DNA from: Lachnospiraceae bacterium
GTDB lineage: Bacteria; Bacillota; Clostridia; Lachnospirales; Lachnospiraceae
Length of the DNA stretch: 64,000 nucleotides
Direction of reading: 5' to 3'
Assembly: GCA_028724245.1 (NCBI GenBank)
Contig: JAQYDI010000167.1
Location: 1 to 64,000 of the forward strand
Under the pieces are notes generated by a model. It saw only the letters and a program-made list of their open reading frames with translations, was not told the origin of the DNA and did no database searches. Below, piece by piece: positions 1-11,478 of this stretch. A program made the position numbers and the translations under genes. Every line of letters begins with the position of its first letter. The stretch's first letter is position 1.

Positions 1-12
1 AGCGATTTCAAC

Positions 13-1389
13 ATGAAAAAAAGCATTACACTCAACTCGAATAAAAATATAAAAATAGAATTTACAAATGAACGGATTATTCCTGCCAGCGGGCTTTCTG
101 TTGTTGGTGCCATTTTGGGAAAAAGTGATTTTACCAAACGGCTAAACCGCATGGATGTTACCAAAAACCGTTCCCAGCATCAGATCAAAAATGGTGATAT
201 CATTCTTACTTACATTGGAATGCTCTGCATGGGAAAACCGGGTTTTGAAGCAGTCCATGAAATGGATGATGACCCGGATTTTTATAAACTGGCTTTAGGC
301 ATAACCCGCAGTATCCCTTCCGAAGAAACTCTCCGCCAGAGAATGGATGACATTGGGGATACTCTGCGTCAGCAGATCCTGCAGGAAAATATCCGGATTC
401 TGACCGCAAATCAGATCAGACCGACAAAACTTCCCAACGGATTTGTCCCTGTGGATATTGATGTAACTCCCATGGATAACTCCAAGACCAAAAAAGAGGG
501 TGTTTCCCGTACCTATAAAGGTTATGACGGCTATGCCCCCATCATGGCATATATCGGCACAGAAGGCTATGCTGTAAATTTCCAGCTCCGTGCCGGTAAA
601 CAGCACTGTCAAAACGGAACGGTTGAGTTTATCAGGGAAACTGTCCGGCTCTGCAAACAGCTGACCGGCGAACCTCTTCTGATCCGTCTGGACTCCGGGA
701 ATGATTCCATCGATAATGTTGCGGTTCTCATGGAGGAAGGATGCTATTTTATCATCAAGCGGAATCTTCGCCGCGAAGGCAAAGAAAACTGGCTTAAAAT
801 GGCAAAAGAATACTGCCAGAATATTACCAAGCCCAGAGATGGAAAAACCGTGTATATCGGAAGCGACTGGAAAACAGTCACCAGCAAAGAATTCCAGAAA
901 GAGTTTACCCTGCGTGCCGGATATGAGATCATGGAGCGTACCATTGATAAACACGGACAGTTCCTGTTAATACCCGATGTCGAGGTAAATACATGGTGGA
1001 CCAATCTTGGCCTGGGAGACCAGGAGATCATTGATCTGTACCACGCCCATGGTGAATGTGAACAGTTCCACAGCGAGATCAAAACCGATATGGATCTGGA
1101 ACGGCTTCCATCAGGAAAATTCGACACGAATTCCCTGATATTGGAACTCGCCATGATTGCCTACAATATCCTCCGGATGATTGGACAGAAAACGATCGGA
1201 GGGCGCACTCCCCGCCAGAAACGGGATGTAAAACGCCGCAGACTCCGTACCGTAATCAGCAATCTGATCATGATGGCCAGCCATGTTACTACACATGCAC
1301 GTCAGGTCATCATGGGACTTGGAAAAAGCAATGTATGGAGACATATTTTTGCAGATATATTCCATAGATTTACTGCTGTAACAGAATAG
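13..1389 (+). mobile_element. IS1380-family-like DDE transposase
   Basis: 458-aa ORF with typical IS1380-like motifs (VPVDIDVTPMDNSKTKKEGVSRTYKGYDGYAPIMAYIG; HGECEQFHSEIKTDMDLERLPSGKF). Left IS end lies outside or at the window edge. Confidence 0.88.
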
Positions 1390-1435
1390 AAAAACAAGGC
1401 TGTCATACAGCTTTACGCAAAGTGAGGTACAATAA

Positions 1436-1912
1436 ATGGAATTATTAGAGATGTATCATAACGTTAAACTCCAAATCTCTGAAGATGATAGTATTCTTAT
1501 AGATTATGATTTGTTCTTTGATGATCAAAAAGAAAATTGTAAGGGGTTTGTGATTGATGAGGAAGATGAACTGGAAAAAGTATTATATGTACTTTCGAAA
1601 CTAAAGAAGCAATTCGTAGACAGCACCGTATATGTATGTGCATATGGTGAAGAAATCATTAACAATAAAGGAGAAGAAATTATTTATGCAGATTCTTTAT
1701 GGATTCATACGAAAGAAAGTGTAAATAATTTAGTCAGTTTTTTTGAAGAATTAGATTCGCTGGAACCAAGTGCCATATTTCCCTTATCTGAAACTGAAGA
1801 TTATTTTCAGAAAAAAATTCTTCTTTTTCAATCTACGGGAGATATCGTGAATCTGAGAGATAAAGTGAATGAATCTTTTATGAAAGATATTAAATGTATC
1901 TACTGGGACTGA
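1436..1912 (+). CDS. Hypothetical acidic 158-aa protein (possible orphan immunity protein)
   Basis: Intact ORF, Asp/Glu rich, AT-rich, between an IS and an integrase relic. No family recognised. Confidence 0.5.
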   Translation: MELLEMYHNVKLQISEDDSILIDYDLFFDDQKENCKGFVIDEEDELEKVLYVLSKLKKQFVDSTVYVCAYGEEIINNKGEEIIYADSLWIHTKESVNNLVSFFEELDSLEPSAIFPLSETEDYFQKKILLFQSTGDIVNLRDKVNESFMKDIKCIYWD

Positions 1913-2022
1913 TTTAAAAAATATGGAAAAAAGGCAGTTATAACGTAGTTAAAGCCGTAGATGAATGTAGTTTTATGGTTCTTCCGCAAATTTACGTTTT
2001 TTATTTCAATCCAATTTGAGGC

Positions 2023-2528
2023 GTGCTTATTAATATCTACATTCCAGTATTGCAAGATTACAAAATAGGGATGTTTGCGGAAACGCTTGCGCTGCATTAT
2101 TATGATATTGATTTTACTTCGTTAATCGTATATATTAATAAACAGCTTGGCAGAAGCACAAGCGAAGATGTAGAAAAAAGAGTGACGACTCAGGAAATCA
2201 AACCGAAGACAAGAAAAGCGACCCGTACGATCCCTTTGCCAGACTGGGGTGCAAACGAACTGATCCTGTTTACGCTTCTACTCTGAAATACAGTAATGTC
2301 AACATGAAAGCTGTTTCAGAATTTCTCGGACATGCTTCTCCAGCTTTTACAGAGGAGGTGTACATTACGCAGAAAGAGATTGCTTATGATTGTTCTATAT
2401 TGCAGGAAGTATGGGAAGAAGTGAAACCAACTTCAGAACGGGATGGTTATTCGGATATTCCATTTACTGAAAAAGATCTTCAGTCCTTTCTCAATGTTGA
2501 TTCATTTTATTCTGATGAATCAGAATAA
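2023..2528 (+). pseudogene. Tyrosine recombinase/integrase remnant in two frames
   Basis: ORF fragments 2023-2286 (ETLALHYYDIDFTSLIVYINKQ) and 2304-2528 (MKAVSEFLGHASPAFTEEVYI) resemble integrase core and C-terminal box in different frames. Confidence 0.65.
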
Positions 2529-2774
2529 AATGAATCAAGCTGTATAAACCTATATATCAAATTGTATTAATCAGTGTTAAACAGTAATGAATTTTACTGA
2601 ATATTTGGATTAATAAGTGTTTGTCGTAAATCCCAAAAAAACACCTCTTTTTACTTTTTTGGTATAATAATACAAATTAAAATAAATCAATATTGATTTG
2701 ATTTTGAACAGGATTTATAGAACAAGAAAAGAGATTATTGTTTATTATTAACTGTATAAAAAGGATAATTTATT

Positions 2775-4646
2775 ATGACAAAATTAGCTCTGAATGAGGA
2801 GATATTACTAAAAATCGAGAAACCTGCCCGCTATATCGGAGGGGAGTACAACAGTATAAAAAAAGTCAGGGAAAATGTGGATGTTCGTATCGCCATGTGT
2901 TTCCCGGATGTTTATGAGATCGGCATGTCCCATCTGGGCATGCAGATTTTATATGATATGTTCAACAAACGGGACGACATCTGGTGTGAGCGTGTTTTCT
3001 CTCCCTGGATGGATCTCCATGAGATCATGAAAAAAGAACAGATTCCGCTGTTTGCGCTGGAATCTCAGGATCCGGTGAAGGATTTTGATTTTCTGGGGAT
3101 TACCATCCAGTATGAGATGTGCTACACCAATATTCTGCAGATTCTGGATCTGGCTCAGATTCCCATGCTGGCGGCAGACCGGACGGATGAGGATCCCATT
3201 GTCATGGGCGGAGGGCCCTGTGTGTATAATCCGGAGCCGTTGGCTGATTTCTTTGATCTGTTTTATATCGGAGAGGGTGAGGTCAATAACCTGGAACTGG
3301 TGGATCTGTATCAGGAGTGTAAAAAAGCCGGTCTCGGCCGCCGGGAGTTTCTGAAAAAAGCGGCCGGTCTGCCGGGAATTTATGTGCCTTCTCTGTATGA
3401 GGTGACTTATCACGAAGATCAGACCATTGCTTCCTTTACACCGGTCTGTAAAGAGGCACCGGCCACTGTTGTCAAAGCAGTTGTGGAGGATATGACGGAG
3501 CCGGAATATCTGAAAAAACCGGTGGTTCCTTTTATTAAGGTAACGCAGGACCGGGCCGTGCTGGAGGTGATGCGCGGCTGCATCCGCGGCTGCCGTTTCT
3601 GTCAGGCGGGTATGGTCTACCGCCCCAGAAGGGAGCGGGATGCGAAGGAGCTTCTGCAGATTGCAGAGGAGATCCTGAAGAATACGGGGCATGAAGAGAT
3701 TTCCCTGAGTTCTTTAAGTTCCAGCGATTATTCCGGTCTGGGTGAACTGGTCAACGGACTGATCGAGACCTGCAGCGAACATCATGTGAATCTTTCTCTG
3801 CCGTCTCTGCGTATCGATTCCTTCTCTCTTGATATTATGAGCAAGGTGCAGGATATTAAAAAGAGCAGTCTGACTTTTGCACCTGAGGCGGGAACTCAGC
3901 GGATGCGGAACCTGATCAATAAAGGGCTGACAGAAGAGGACATTCTGGAGGGGGCAAGAAAGGCATTTCTGGGCGGCTGGACAAAAGTGAAGCTGTATTT
4001 CATGCTGGGACTTCCCACGGAAACAAAGGAAGATATGGAAGGAATTGCCGAGCTGGCCAACAAAATTGCGGCAGAATACTTTGACGCCATTCCGAAGCCG
4101 GAGAGAAAGGGGACGGTGTCCATTACCTCCAGTACCTCTTTCTTTATTCCCAAACCTTTTACACCTCTGCAGTGGGCGCCCATGTGCGAGGTACAGGATT
4201 ATATCGATAAGGCGCAGACGGTAAAGCATGCCATGAAGGATCAGCTGAATCATAAACGTCTCAGCTACCAGTGGCATTCTCCGGAGGCGTCCATTCTGGA
4301 GGGCGTATTTGCCCGGGGCGACAGACGTCTCTGCAAAGCTATTTTAAAGGCTTATGAATCCGGCTGCCTTTACGATTCATGGACGGAGCAGTTTGATTTT
4401 GATAAATGGATGCAGGTGCTTTCCGACTGCGGTCTTGATTATCATTTTTATACAACGAGAGAACGCAGCCTTGATGAAATCTTCCCCTGGGATTTCATTG
4501 ATGCGGGTGTCAGCAAAAAATTCCTGATCCGTGAGTGGAAACGTGCCATGGCGGAGGAGGTCACTCCCAATTGTGCCATGAAATGTGCAGGCTGCAGTGC
4601 GGATCGTTTTTCAAGGGAGGCGTGTCATCATGAAAATCAGAATTAA
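2775..4646 (+). CDS. TIGR03960 family B12-binding-domain radical SAM protein
   Basis: MRGCIRGCRFCQAGMVYRPRRER CxxxCxxC motif; followed by a TIGR03936-like gene. Confidence 0.93.
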   Translation: MTKLALNEEILLKIEKPARYIGGEYNSIKKVRENVDVRIAMCFPDVYEIGMSHLGMQILYDMFNKRDDIWCERVFSPWMDLHEIMKKEQIPLFALESQDPVKDFDFLGITIQYEMCYTNILQILDLAQIPMLAADRTDEDPIVMGGGPCVYNPEPLADFFDLFYIGEGEVNNLELVDLYQECKKAGLGRREFLKKAAGLPGIYVPSLYEVTYHEDQTIASFTPVCKEAPATVVKAVVEDMTEPEYLKKPVVPFIKVTQDRAVLEVMRGCIRGCRFCQAGMVYRPRRERDAKELLQIAEEILKNTGHEEISLSSLSSSDYSGLGELVNGLIETCSEHHVNLSLPSLRIDSFSLDIMSKVQDIKKSSLTFAPEAGTQRMRNLINKGLTEEDILEGARKAFLGGWTKVKLYFMLGLPTETKEDMEGIAELANKIAAEYFDAIPKPERKGTVSITSSTSFFIPKPFTPLQWAPMCEVQDYIDKAQTVKHAMKDQLNHKRLSYQWHSPEASILEGVFARGDRRLCKAILKAYESGCLYDSWTEQFDFDKWMQVLSDCGLDYHFYTTRERSLDEIFPWDFIDAGVSKKFLIREWKRAMAEEVTPNCAMKCAGCSADRFSREACHHENQN

Positions 4647-5331
4647 GTTTTCCAAAACAGGGAATTTAAAATATATCGGACATCTTGATATTATGCGCTG
4701 TTTTCAGAAGGTCATGCGCCGGGCGGAGGTGGATATTGCCTATTCGGCCGGCTTCAGTCCCCATCAGGTGATGAGCTTTGCTTCTCCTCTGGGGCTGGGC
4801 GTGACTTCCGAGGGGGAATATGTGGATATCGAGGTGCAGTCCTCACAGTCCTCTGAAACCATGCTTGAGAGGATCAATGCGGTCATGGTGGAAGGACTGC
4901 AGGCGTTAAGCTGGGTGAAGCTTCCCGACCGCGCAGGAACTGCCATGTCGGTGCTGGCGGCGGCTGATTACCGGGTTGCCTTTGATCAGCCGGTGCCCGA
5001 AGCCGTCCGGAAACAGTTTGAGGAGTTTCTTTCTCTTGATACTCTTGTGGTTACAAAGAAAACGAAAAAAGGCGAGCGGGAAGTGGATATTCCGCCTCTG
5101 ATCTATCAGGCTGATCTGCAGGAGCAGACGCTTTTTCTGCAGCTTTGCGCAGGAAGTGCTGAAAACCTGAAACCGGAACAGGTGATGAATGCCTTTATGG
5201 ATCGGTATCACATGGAACCGGAGCAGCTGCGTTATCATGTCCACCGTCTGGAAATGTATGCCGATCTGGCAGAGGACGGTCAGGAACGCCGGCTGATTCC
5301 GCTGGAAAGAATGGGTGAAGTCATTGTCTGA
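4630..5331 (+). CDS. TIGR03936 family radical SAM-associated protein (DUF2344)
   Basis: MKIRIKFSKTGNLKYIGHLDIMRCFQKVMRRAEVDIAYSAGFSPHQ; overlaps upstream gene. Start at 4630 preferred to 4585. Confidence 0.92.
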   Translation: MKIRIKFSKTGNLKYIGHLDIMRCFQKVMRRAEVDIAYSAGFSPHQVMSFASPLGLGVTSEGEYVDIEVQSSQSSETMLERINAVMVEGLQALSWVKLPDRAGTAMSVLAAADYRVAFDQPVPEAVRKQFEEFLSLDTLVVTKKTKKGEREVDIPPLIYQADLQEQTLFLQLCAGSAENLKPEQVMNAFMDRYHMEPEQLRYHVHRLEMYADLAEDGQERRLIPLERMGEVIV

Positions 5332-6553
5332 TCTGATCGTTACAAGACGGGAAAACGGCATGGTGGCAGCTCTGAAGGAAGAAAACCGCATTACGGAGCT
5401 TCATGTGGAAAAGGAAAAGCCCTTCCGTGTGGGCAATATTTACGTAGGTCGTGTGCAGAGCATTGTGAAAAATATCAATGCCGCTTTTGTAGACTTCGGG
5501 TGCGGCATGAACGGCTATCTGGCGCTGGACCGTTCGGAGCGGTTTTTCTATACGAAACAGGCAAGACCCGGGAATACCACCTGCGGGGACGAGCTTCTTG
5601 TTCAGCTGGAGAAAGAGCCGGTTAAGACAAAGCTTCCCGTACTGAACGGATGTCTCAATATCAGCGGACGTTTTGCCGTACTGGTCCATGGGGACAGCGG
5701 GATCGTATTTTCCAGAAAGATCCGGAGCAGAACATTTCAGGAGGAAATCCGGCAGCAGATAGAAGAGAAAGCACTGCTGCCGGAAAACTGTGCGCTGATC
5801 ATCCGCACCAATGCGCAGGATGCGGACAGGGAGCAGATTTTTGAGGAGGCTGCCCTGTTGGCACAGCGTTATACGGAACTGCTTTCCGTGGCGCCGTACC
5901 GCACCTGTTTTTCCTGTCTGTATCGGGGGGAGCATGCGTTTCTTGAACTGATCCGGGATTATCCCATGAGCAGTGATCTGCATGTGGTTACAGATGTGAG
6001 AGAATTTTATCAGGAACTGACGGAGAAGCTGCCGGAGATTCCGGCCCGTTTCTATGAGGACCCGCAGCTGAGTCTGACGGCTTTGTATTCCCTGAATACG
6101 GCATTCGATCAGGCTCTGGGACGGGTCGTATGGCTGAAATCGGGCGGATATCTGGTGCTGGAGCCTACGGAGGCGCTGACGGTGATCGATGTCAATACGG
6201 GAAAATGCACGGATAAGCATATCAGCCGGGAACAGCATTTTCTGCGCACCGATCTGGAGGCGGCCAGAGAGATCGCGCTGCAGCTGCGGCTGCGCAATTA
6301 CAGCGGTATCATTATTGTGGATTTCATTGATCTGGAATCAAAGGAGCATACGGAAGAACTGATGCAGTGCTTCCGGCAGGAACTGGCAAAGGACCGGGTA
6401 AAAGCCACGCTGGTGGATATGACCCGTCTGAATCTGGCCGAGGTGACAAGAAAACGGGTCTACCGGCCGCTGCATGAAGCAGTAAGGGAATTGAACCGGG
6501 ATGCAGCTTTAAAAGAGGCCGCAGTGAAAAGTGAGGAGAGTAAGAATGGGTGA
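5315..6553 (+). CDS. rng: Ribonuclease E/G family protein
   Basis: S1-like N-terminus ([24 protein letters not shown]) and [21 protein letters not shown] motif. Confidence 0.93.
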   Translation: MKSLSDLIVTRRENGMVAALKEENRITELHVEKEKPFRVGNIYVGRVQSIVKNINAAFVDFGCGMNGYLALDRSERFFYTKQARPGNTTCGDELLVQLEKEPVKTKLPVLNGCLNISGRFAVLVHGDSGIVFSRKIRSRTFQEEIRQQIEEKALLPENCALIIRTNAQDADREQIFEEAALLAQRYTELLSVAPYRTCFSCLYRGEHAFLELIRDYPMSSDLHVVTDVREFYQELTEKLPEIPARFYEDPQLSLTALYSLNTAFDQALGRVVWLKSGGYLVLEPTEALTVIDVNTGKCTDKHISREQHFLRTDLEAAREIALQLRLRNYSGIIIVDFIDLESKEHTEELMQCFRQELAKDRVKATLVDMTRLNLAEVTRKRVYRPLHEAVRELNRDAALKEAAVKSEESKNG

Positions 6554-8486
6554 TTTTCTGCCTTTATGCAGGGAGGACATGGAGAGAAGAGGCTGGGAAC
6601 AGCCTGATTTTGTATATGTAACCGGAGATGCTTATGTGGATCATCCGTCATTCGGTACTGCCATTATCAGCCGCCTGCTGGAATCAAGAGGATACCGGGT
6701 GGCGATTCTGTCCCAGCCGGACTGGAAGAACGAGGATGCTGTCCGGGAATTTGGCCGTCCGCGGCTGGGATTTCTGGTGTCTTCCGGCAATATGGATTCC
6801 ATGGTGAACCATTATACGGTGGCGAAAAAGCGCCGGAAAACCGATGCCTATACACCAGGCGGTGTTATGGGCAGACGGCCCGATTATGCCGTGGTGGTCT
6901 ACTGCAACATGATCCGCCGGGTTTACAAGGATGTTCCGATCATCATCGGCGGGATCGAAGCCAGTCTGAGGCGCATGGCGCATTACGATTACTGGTCGGA
7001 CCGGCTGAAACGCTCGGTGCTGATGGATTCTTCGGCAGATCTGCTGTGTTACGGCATGGGAGAGCATTCCACCGTGGAAATTGCGGACTGTCTGGCCAGC
7101 GGCATGTCGGTAAAGGATATTACGTTCGTCCGCGGAACCGTTTACCGCACCAGCAAGCCGGAGCTTTTTGAAGACGGTCTGATGCTTCCTTCTTTCGAGG
7201 AACTGCAGCAGGATAAGAAAAAGTATGCAGAAAGCTTTTATACACAGTACCGCAATACGGATCCTTTTTCCGGTAAAAAGCTGGTGGAACCCTATCCCAA
7301 CAAACAGTATCTGGTGCAGAATCCGCCGGCATATCCGCTGACACAGATGGAGATGGATGATATTTATGCGCTGCCCTATATGCGGACCTGGCATCCTTCC
7401 TATGCGGCAGCAGGCGGCGTACCGGCCATTGAGGAGGTACAGTTCAGCCTTGTGAACAACCGCGGCTGTTTCGGCGGCTGCAGCTTCTGTGCGCTGACCT
7501 TCCATCAGGGACGGATCGTGCAGTGCCGCAGCCATGAATCGATTCTGAAAGAGGCCGGGATCATGACGCAGCATCCGGAATTTAAAGGATATATTCATGA
7601 TGTGGGCGGTCCTACTGCCGATTTCCGCCATCCTGCCTGTGAAAAACAGCTGAAAAAGGGCGTCTGTTCCGATAAACAGTGCCTGTTTCCTGCTCCCTGC
7701 AAAAATCTCCGGGCAGATCACCGGGATTATCAGGAGCTTCTGCGGAAATTGAGAAAGCTTCCGGGCGTGAAGAAGGTATTTATCCGTTCGGGCATCCGTT
7801 TTGACTATGTTCTGGCGGATACGAAGAGCAATTTTATGGAAGAATTATGCAGGTATCATGTGAGCGGACAGCTGAAGGTGGCGCCGGAGCATGTTTCGGA
7901 TCAGGTTCTGAAATATATGGGCAAGCCATCCAATCAGGTTTACCGCCGGTTTGCGGAAAATTACCGCAGCATGAATGAAAAACTGCACAAAAAGCAGTAT
8001 CTGGTTCCCTATCTGATGTCGTCTCATCCCGGTTCCACGTTGAAAGAAGCCGTGGAGCTGGCAGAAGCGGTACGCGATATGGGGTATATGCCGGAACAGG
8101 TACAGGATTTTTATCCCACGCCGTCCACGATTTCTACATGTATGTACTATACCGGCCTTGATCCGCGTACCATGGAGAAGGTTTATATTCCACGCAATCC
8201 CCATGAAAAGGCCATGCAGAGGGCGCTGGTGCAGTACCGGAATCCGGACAATTATGATCTGGTAAAGGAAGCCCTGATAAAAGCGGGAAGAACCGATCTG
8301 ATTGGTTTTGGGCCGGAGTGCCTTATCCGTCCCCGGAAACCCGGAGAGAAAAAGCAGGAATCTGCTCATGGAAGCAGAGCCGGTCAGAAACACAGCGGCA
8401 GACAGGCAGCAGCCGGCGGCAGAGGTACAGGAAAAGGAAGCCGGACGGAGAGAAAAACAGGAAACAGAACAGGAAAGAAAAAATGA
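6546..8486 (+). CDS. YgiQ family radical SAM protein
   Basis: [23 protein letters not shown]; YgiQ-like [21 protein letters not shown]; basic low-complexity C-terminal tail. Confidence 0.92.
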   Translation: MGDFLPLCREDMERRGWEQPDFVYVTGDAYVDHPSFGTAIISRLLESRGYRVAILSQPDWKNEDAVREFGRPRLGFLVSSGNMDSMVNHYTVAKKRRKTDAYTPGGVMGRRPDYAVVVYCNMIRRVYKDVPIIIGGIEASLRRMAHYDYWSDRLKRSVLMDSSADLLCYGMGEHSTVEIADCLASGMSVKDITFVRGTVYRTSKPELFEDGLMLPSFEELQQDKKKYAESFYTQYRNTDPFSGKKLVEPYPNKQYLVQNPPAYPLTQMEMDDIYALPYMRTWHPSYAAAGGVPAIEEVQFSLVNNRGCFGGCSFCALTFHQGRIVQCRSHESILKEAGIMTQHPEFKGYIHDVGGPTADFRHPACEKQLKKGVCSDKQCLFPAPCKNLRADHRDYQELLRKLRKLPGVKKVFIRSGIRFDYVLADTKSNFMEELCRYHVSGQLKVAPEHVSDQVLKYMGKPSNQVYRRFAENYRSMNEKLHKKQYLVPYLMSSHPGSTLKEAVELAEAVRDMGYMPEQVQDFYPTPSTISTCMYYTGLDPRTMEKVYIPRNPHEKAMQRALVQYRNPDNYDLVKEALIKAGRTDLIGFGPECLIRPRKPGEKKQESAHGSRAGQKHSGRQAAAGGRGTGKGSRTERKTGNRTGKKK

Positions 8487-9508
8487 AGCTTGTAATTATC
8501 AATGAAAGTGAAGCCGGACAGCGTCTGGATAAGTATCTGAATAAACTGCTGAAGGAAGCCGGCAAAAGTTTTCTTTATAAAATGCTGCGTAAGAAAAATA
8601 TTACGCTGAATAACAAAAAGGCGGATGGAAGCGAACATCTGCAGGCCGGTGATGAGATCCGGTTGTTTTTCTCCGATGAAACCTTTGAGAAATTCGCAGG
8701 AGCTCCCCGGACGGAAGTGCCCGCTGCAAAACCGGCATCCACAGCCAAGCTGCCGCCGGTGAAAATTATTTATCAGGATGACGATGTGATGATCCTTAAC
8801 AAACCTGCAGGTATTCTTTCCCAGAAAGCACAGGCGGATGATGTTTCGCTGAATGAATATATTCTGCAGTATCTGCTGAAGAAGGGAAAAGTGACTCATG
8901 AAAGCATGGCCACGTTCCGGCCTTCCGTCTGCAATCGTCTGGACCGCAATACCAGCGGAATCGTTACGGCGGGTATTACGTATCGCGGTGCCCGGGAATT
9001 AAGTGATATGCTTCGCGGCCGCCGGGCGGACAAGCGTTATCTTGCTCTGGTAAAAGGCGTATTGAAACGTCCTGCACACCTGAAGGGGTGGCTTTCCAAG
9101 GACCGGGAAAATAATCTGGTTTCCATACAGCCCCGGGAAACGGAGGGGGCACAGCAGATTGAGACGGAATACATTCCGCTGGGTGACAACGGTCGCATGA
9201 CGCTTCTGGAGATTCATCTGATCACCGGCAAAAGCCATCAGATCCGCGCGCATCTGGCCAGCACGGGCCATCCGGTGGTAGGAGATACAAAATACGGCGA
9301 GGAACAGATCAACGGATGGTATCACAGAACCTACCATGGTCATTTTCAGCTGCTTCATTCCTGGAAACTGCGTTTTCCGGCAGATGGCTGCAGTCTGGAG
9401 GGACTGGCCGGCCGTACCTTCCGGGCTTCCCTGCCGGAGAATTTCATGCGCGTTCTGGAAGGGGAGGGATTGCTTCGCCATGTCAACATGGAACAGCCGA
9501 GGACTTAG
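8483..9508 (+). CDS. RluA family pseudouridine synthase
   Basis: S4-like N-terminus, [16 protein letters not shown] and [21 protein letters not shown] motifs; ATGA overlap with upstream stop. Confidence 0.93.
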   Translation: MKLVIINESEAGQRLDKYLNKLLKEAGKSFLYKMLRKKNITLNNKKADGSEHLQAGDEIRLFFSDETFEKFAGAPRTEVPAAKPASTAKLPPVKIIYQDDDVMILNKPAGILSQKAQADDVSLNEYILQYLLKKGKVTHESMATFRPSVCNRLDRNTSGIVTAGITYRGARELSDMLRGRRADKRYLALVKGVLKRPAHLKGWLSKDRENNLVSIQPRETEGAQQIETEYIPLGDNGRMTLLEIHLITGKSHQIRAHLASTGHPVVGDTKYGEEQINGWYHRTYHGHFQLLHSWKLRFPADGCSLEGLAGRTFRASLPENFMRVLEGEGLLRHVNMEQPRT

Positions 9509-10022
9509 GGGCTCTCATCTGGAGGAACTTCTGAATCTTACCAATGTCCGCTACCGTGAACTGGGGCTGGCGCTGATCCAGAAGATTCCCACGCCCATCA
9601 AGCCGATCCGGATTGAGAAGGAATCGAGACATATTACGCTGGCCTATTTTGACCAGAAAAGTACGGTGGATTATATCGGAACGGTTCAGGGGGTTCCGGT
9701 CTGTTTCGATGCAAAGGAATGTCACAGTGACACCTTTCCTCTGCAGAATGTTCACGAACACCAGATCGCATTTATGAAGGATTTTGAGAGTCAGGGGGGA
9801 ATTTCCTTCCTGATTCTGTATTATTCCGCCAGAGACCGGTATTACTACCAGCCTTTTTCCAGCATTTACCGTTTCTGGAGACGGATGAAGGAAGGCGGCC
9901 GCAAAAGCTTTACCTTTGAGGAAATCGCAGACTGCTACGAGATTTTCCCGGGAAGAAACGGGGTTTTTCTTCATTATCTGGAAGCACTTCAGAAGGATCT
10001 GGAAACCAGAGATCTGCAGTAA
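9480..10022 (+). CDS. recU: Holliday junction resolvase RecU
   Basis: RecU-like: STVDYIGTVQGVPVCFDAKE ... LQNVHEHQIAFMKDFESQGGISFLIL. In-frame ATG at 9480. Confidence 0.85.
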   Translation: MSTWNSRGLRGSHLEELLNLTNVRYRELGLALIQKIPTPIKPIRIEKESRHITLAYFDQKSTVDYIGTVQGVPVCFDAKECHSDTFPLQNVHEHQIAFMKDFESQGGISFLILYYSARDRYYYQPFSSIYRFWRRMKEGGRKSFTFEEIADCYEIFPGRNGVFLHYLEALQKDLETRDLQ

Positions 10023-10033
10023 CGGAATCTGGG

Positions 10034-10064
10034 GTTACTGTTCAGACTTCGGCCTGAACAGTAT
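10034..10064. repeat. Dispersed palindrome family copy 1 (short form)
   Basis: GTTACTGTTCAG-acttcggc-CTGAACAGTAT: arms TACTGTTCAG/CTGAACAGTA. Confidence 0.75.
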
Positions 10065-10073
10065 TATCTTTAC

Positions 10074-10102
10074 TTGACAGAAACCGTTGTTTCCGATATA
10101 CT
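10074..10102 (+). promoter_or_regulatory. Sigma-A type promoter upstream of hisZ
   Basis: TTGACA (10074-10079), 17-bp spacer, TATACT (10097-10102). Confidence 0.7.
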
Positions 10103-10211
10103 ATTGTTTGCTGTGACTGCACGTTGATGCGGTATCACGTTACTATGATAAAGCAAAAAGATGAGGAGGCTCTGCTGCCGGAATCATCAGGAAGGGAAAG
10201 GATTTTGCAGG

Positions 10212-11477
10212 ATGAAACAGATGATGCATACGCCGGAAGGCGTCCGTGATATTTACAATTCGGAATGTGCACGGAAACTGACCATTGAGAATAAAATCCG
10301 TGGAGTGATGAATTCCTACGGTTATGAAGATATACAGACACCTACATTTGAGTTTTTTGAAATTTTTAAAAAGGAGAGAGGAAGCGTTGCTTCCAATGAG
10401 ATGTTCAAGCTGTTTGACAGCGAGGGCAATACCCTTGTTCTGCGGCCTGATATGACGCCCTCCATCGTACGCTGCGTTTCCAAATATTATGAACCGGCAG
10501 ATCTTCCGGTCCGTCTCTGCTATAACGGCAGCACTTTTATCAATGACCGCAGTTACCGTCTGCGTCTGAAGGAATCCACCGATGCCGGCGCGGAGCTGTT
10601 TGGAGATGATTCCGTTGCGGCAGATGCGGAGATGATTGCCTGCGTAGTGGACTGTCTGCGGGCATGTGGTCTTTCTGATTTCCAGATCGATATCGGCAGC
10701 GCTTCCTTTTTAAGCGGATTATTTGAGGAAATCGGTTTTTCGGAGGAAACGGAGGCTGAAATCCGTAAATTCATGCTTTCCAAGAACTTCTTTGCGCTGG
10801 AAAGTCTGCTGCTGAAGGAGAATCTGACTGCCAGACAGAGAGAAGTATTCGGCCGGCTTCAGATTTATTCCGGTACGATTCAGCAGGTTCTCGGCATGGA
10901 GGCTCTGGTGAAGAATGAAAAATCCCGTGAAGCCATCCGGCGTCTGAAGGCCTTGTACAGGATGCTGGGCTATTACGGTATGGAAAAATATGTTTCCTTT
11001 GATCTGGCCATGGTAACCGGCTATCAGTATTATACAGGGATTATTTTCAATGCCTATACATACGGAACCGGCAACGCCATTGTTTCCGGCGGCCGCTACG
11101 ATACCCTGATGTCCCAGTTCAGCTATGATGCACCGGCGGTCGGATTCAAGATTTCCGTGGACGGTGTTATGACTGCGCTGGACCGCCAGAAGATTTCCGT
11201 GGACATTTCCATGACCGATACGCTGCTTCTGATGGAGCCGGAACAGGCGGAGAATGTGATCGCCATGGCCGGTGAACTGCGAAAGAGAGGCGTCCGTCTG
11301 GCTGTTCTTCAGAAAGCAGAAGAGAAAAAGCTGGAAGATTATCTGGAATATGCGAAAAAATCGGGAATCGCGCAGATTTATTATATCAACCGCTCCGGTA
11401 CCAGTGTAACCGTTTTGAATGTGACGGATGGTACAAAAGATACGAGAGAACTGGCAGAACTGATGGGGGATAAGTAG
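10212..11477 (+). CDS. hisZ: ATP phosphoribosyltransferase regulatory subunit HisZ
   Basis: HisRS-like (HTPEGVRDIYNSECARK; LRPDMTPSIVR; YYTGIIFNAY), directly upstream of hisG. Confidence 0.92.
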   Translation: MKQMMHTPEGVRDIYNSECARKLTIENKIRGVMNSYGYEDIQTPTFEFFEIFKKERGSVASNEMFKLFDSEGNTLVLRPDMTPSIVRCVSKYYEPADLPVRLCYNGSTFINDRSYRLRLKESTDAGAELFGDDSVAADAEMIACVVDCLRACGLSDFQIDIGSASFLSGLFEEIGFSEETEAEIRKFMLSKNFFALESLLLKENLTARQREVFGRLQIYSGTIQQVLGMEALVKNEKSREAIRRLKALYRMLGYYGMEKYVSFDLAMVTGYQYYTGIIFNAYTYGTGNAIVSGGRYDTLMSQFSYDAPAVGFKISVDGVMTALDRQKISVDISMTDTLLLMEPEQAENVIAMAGELRKRGVRLAVLQKAEEKKLEDYLEYAKKSGIAQIYYINRSGTSVTVLNVTDGTKDTRELAELMGDK

Positions 11478-11478
11478 G

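Noticed and set aside
6684-7721. 345-aa - strand ORF opposite the ygiQ-like gene
   Set aside because: Antisense shadow ORF rich in His/Arg/Ile, no RBS or domain.
8318-8482. N-terminal extension of the RluA-like ORF
   Set aside because: Basic translation is the out-of-frame reading of the ygiQ-like tail; real start is ATG 8483 with ATGA overlap.
10023-10211. His T-box upstream of hisZ
   Set aside because: Promoter present but no T-box sequence (GGGTGGNACCGCG-like) seen.
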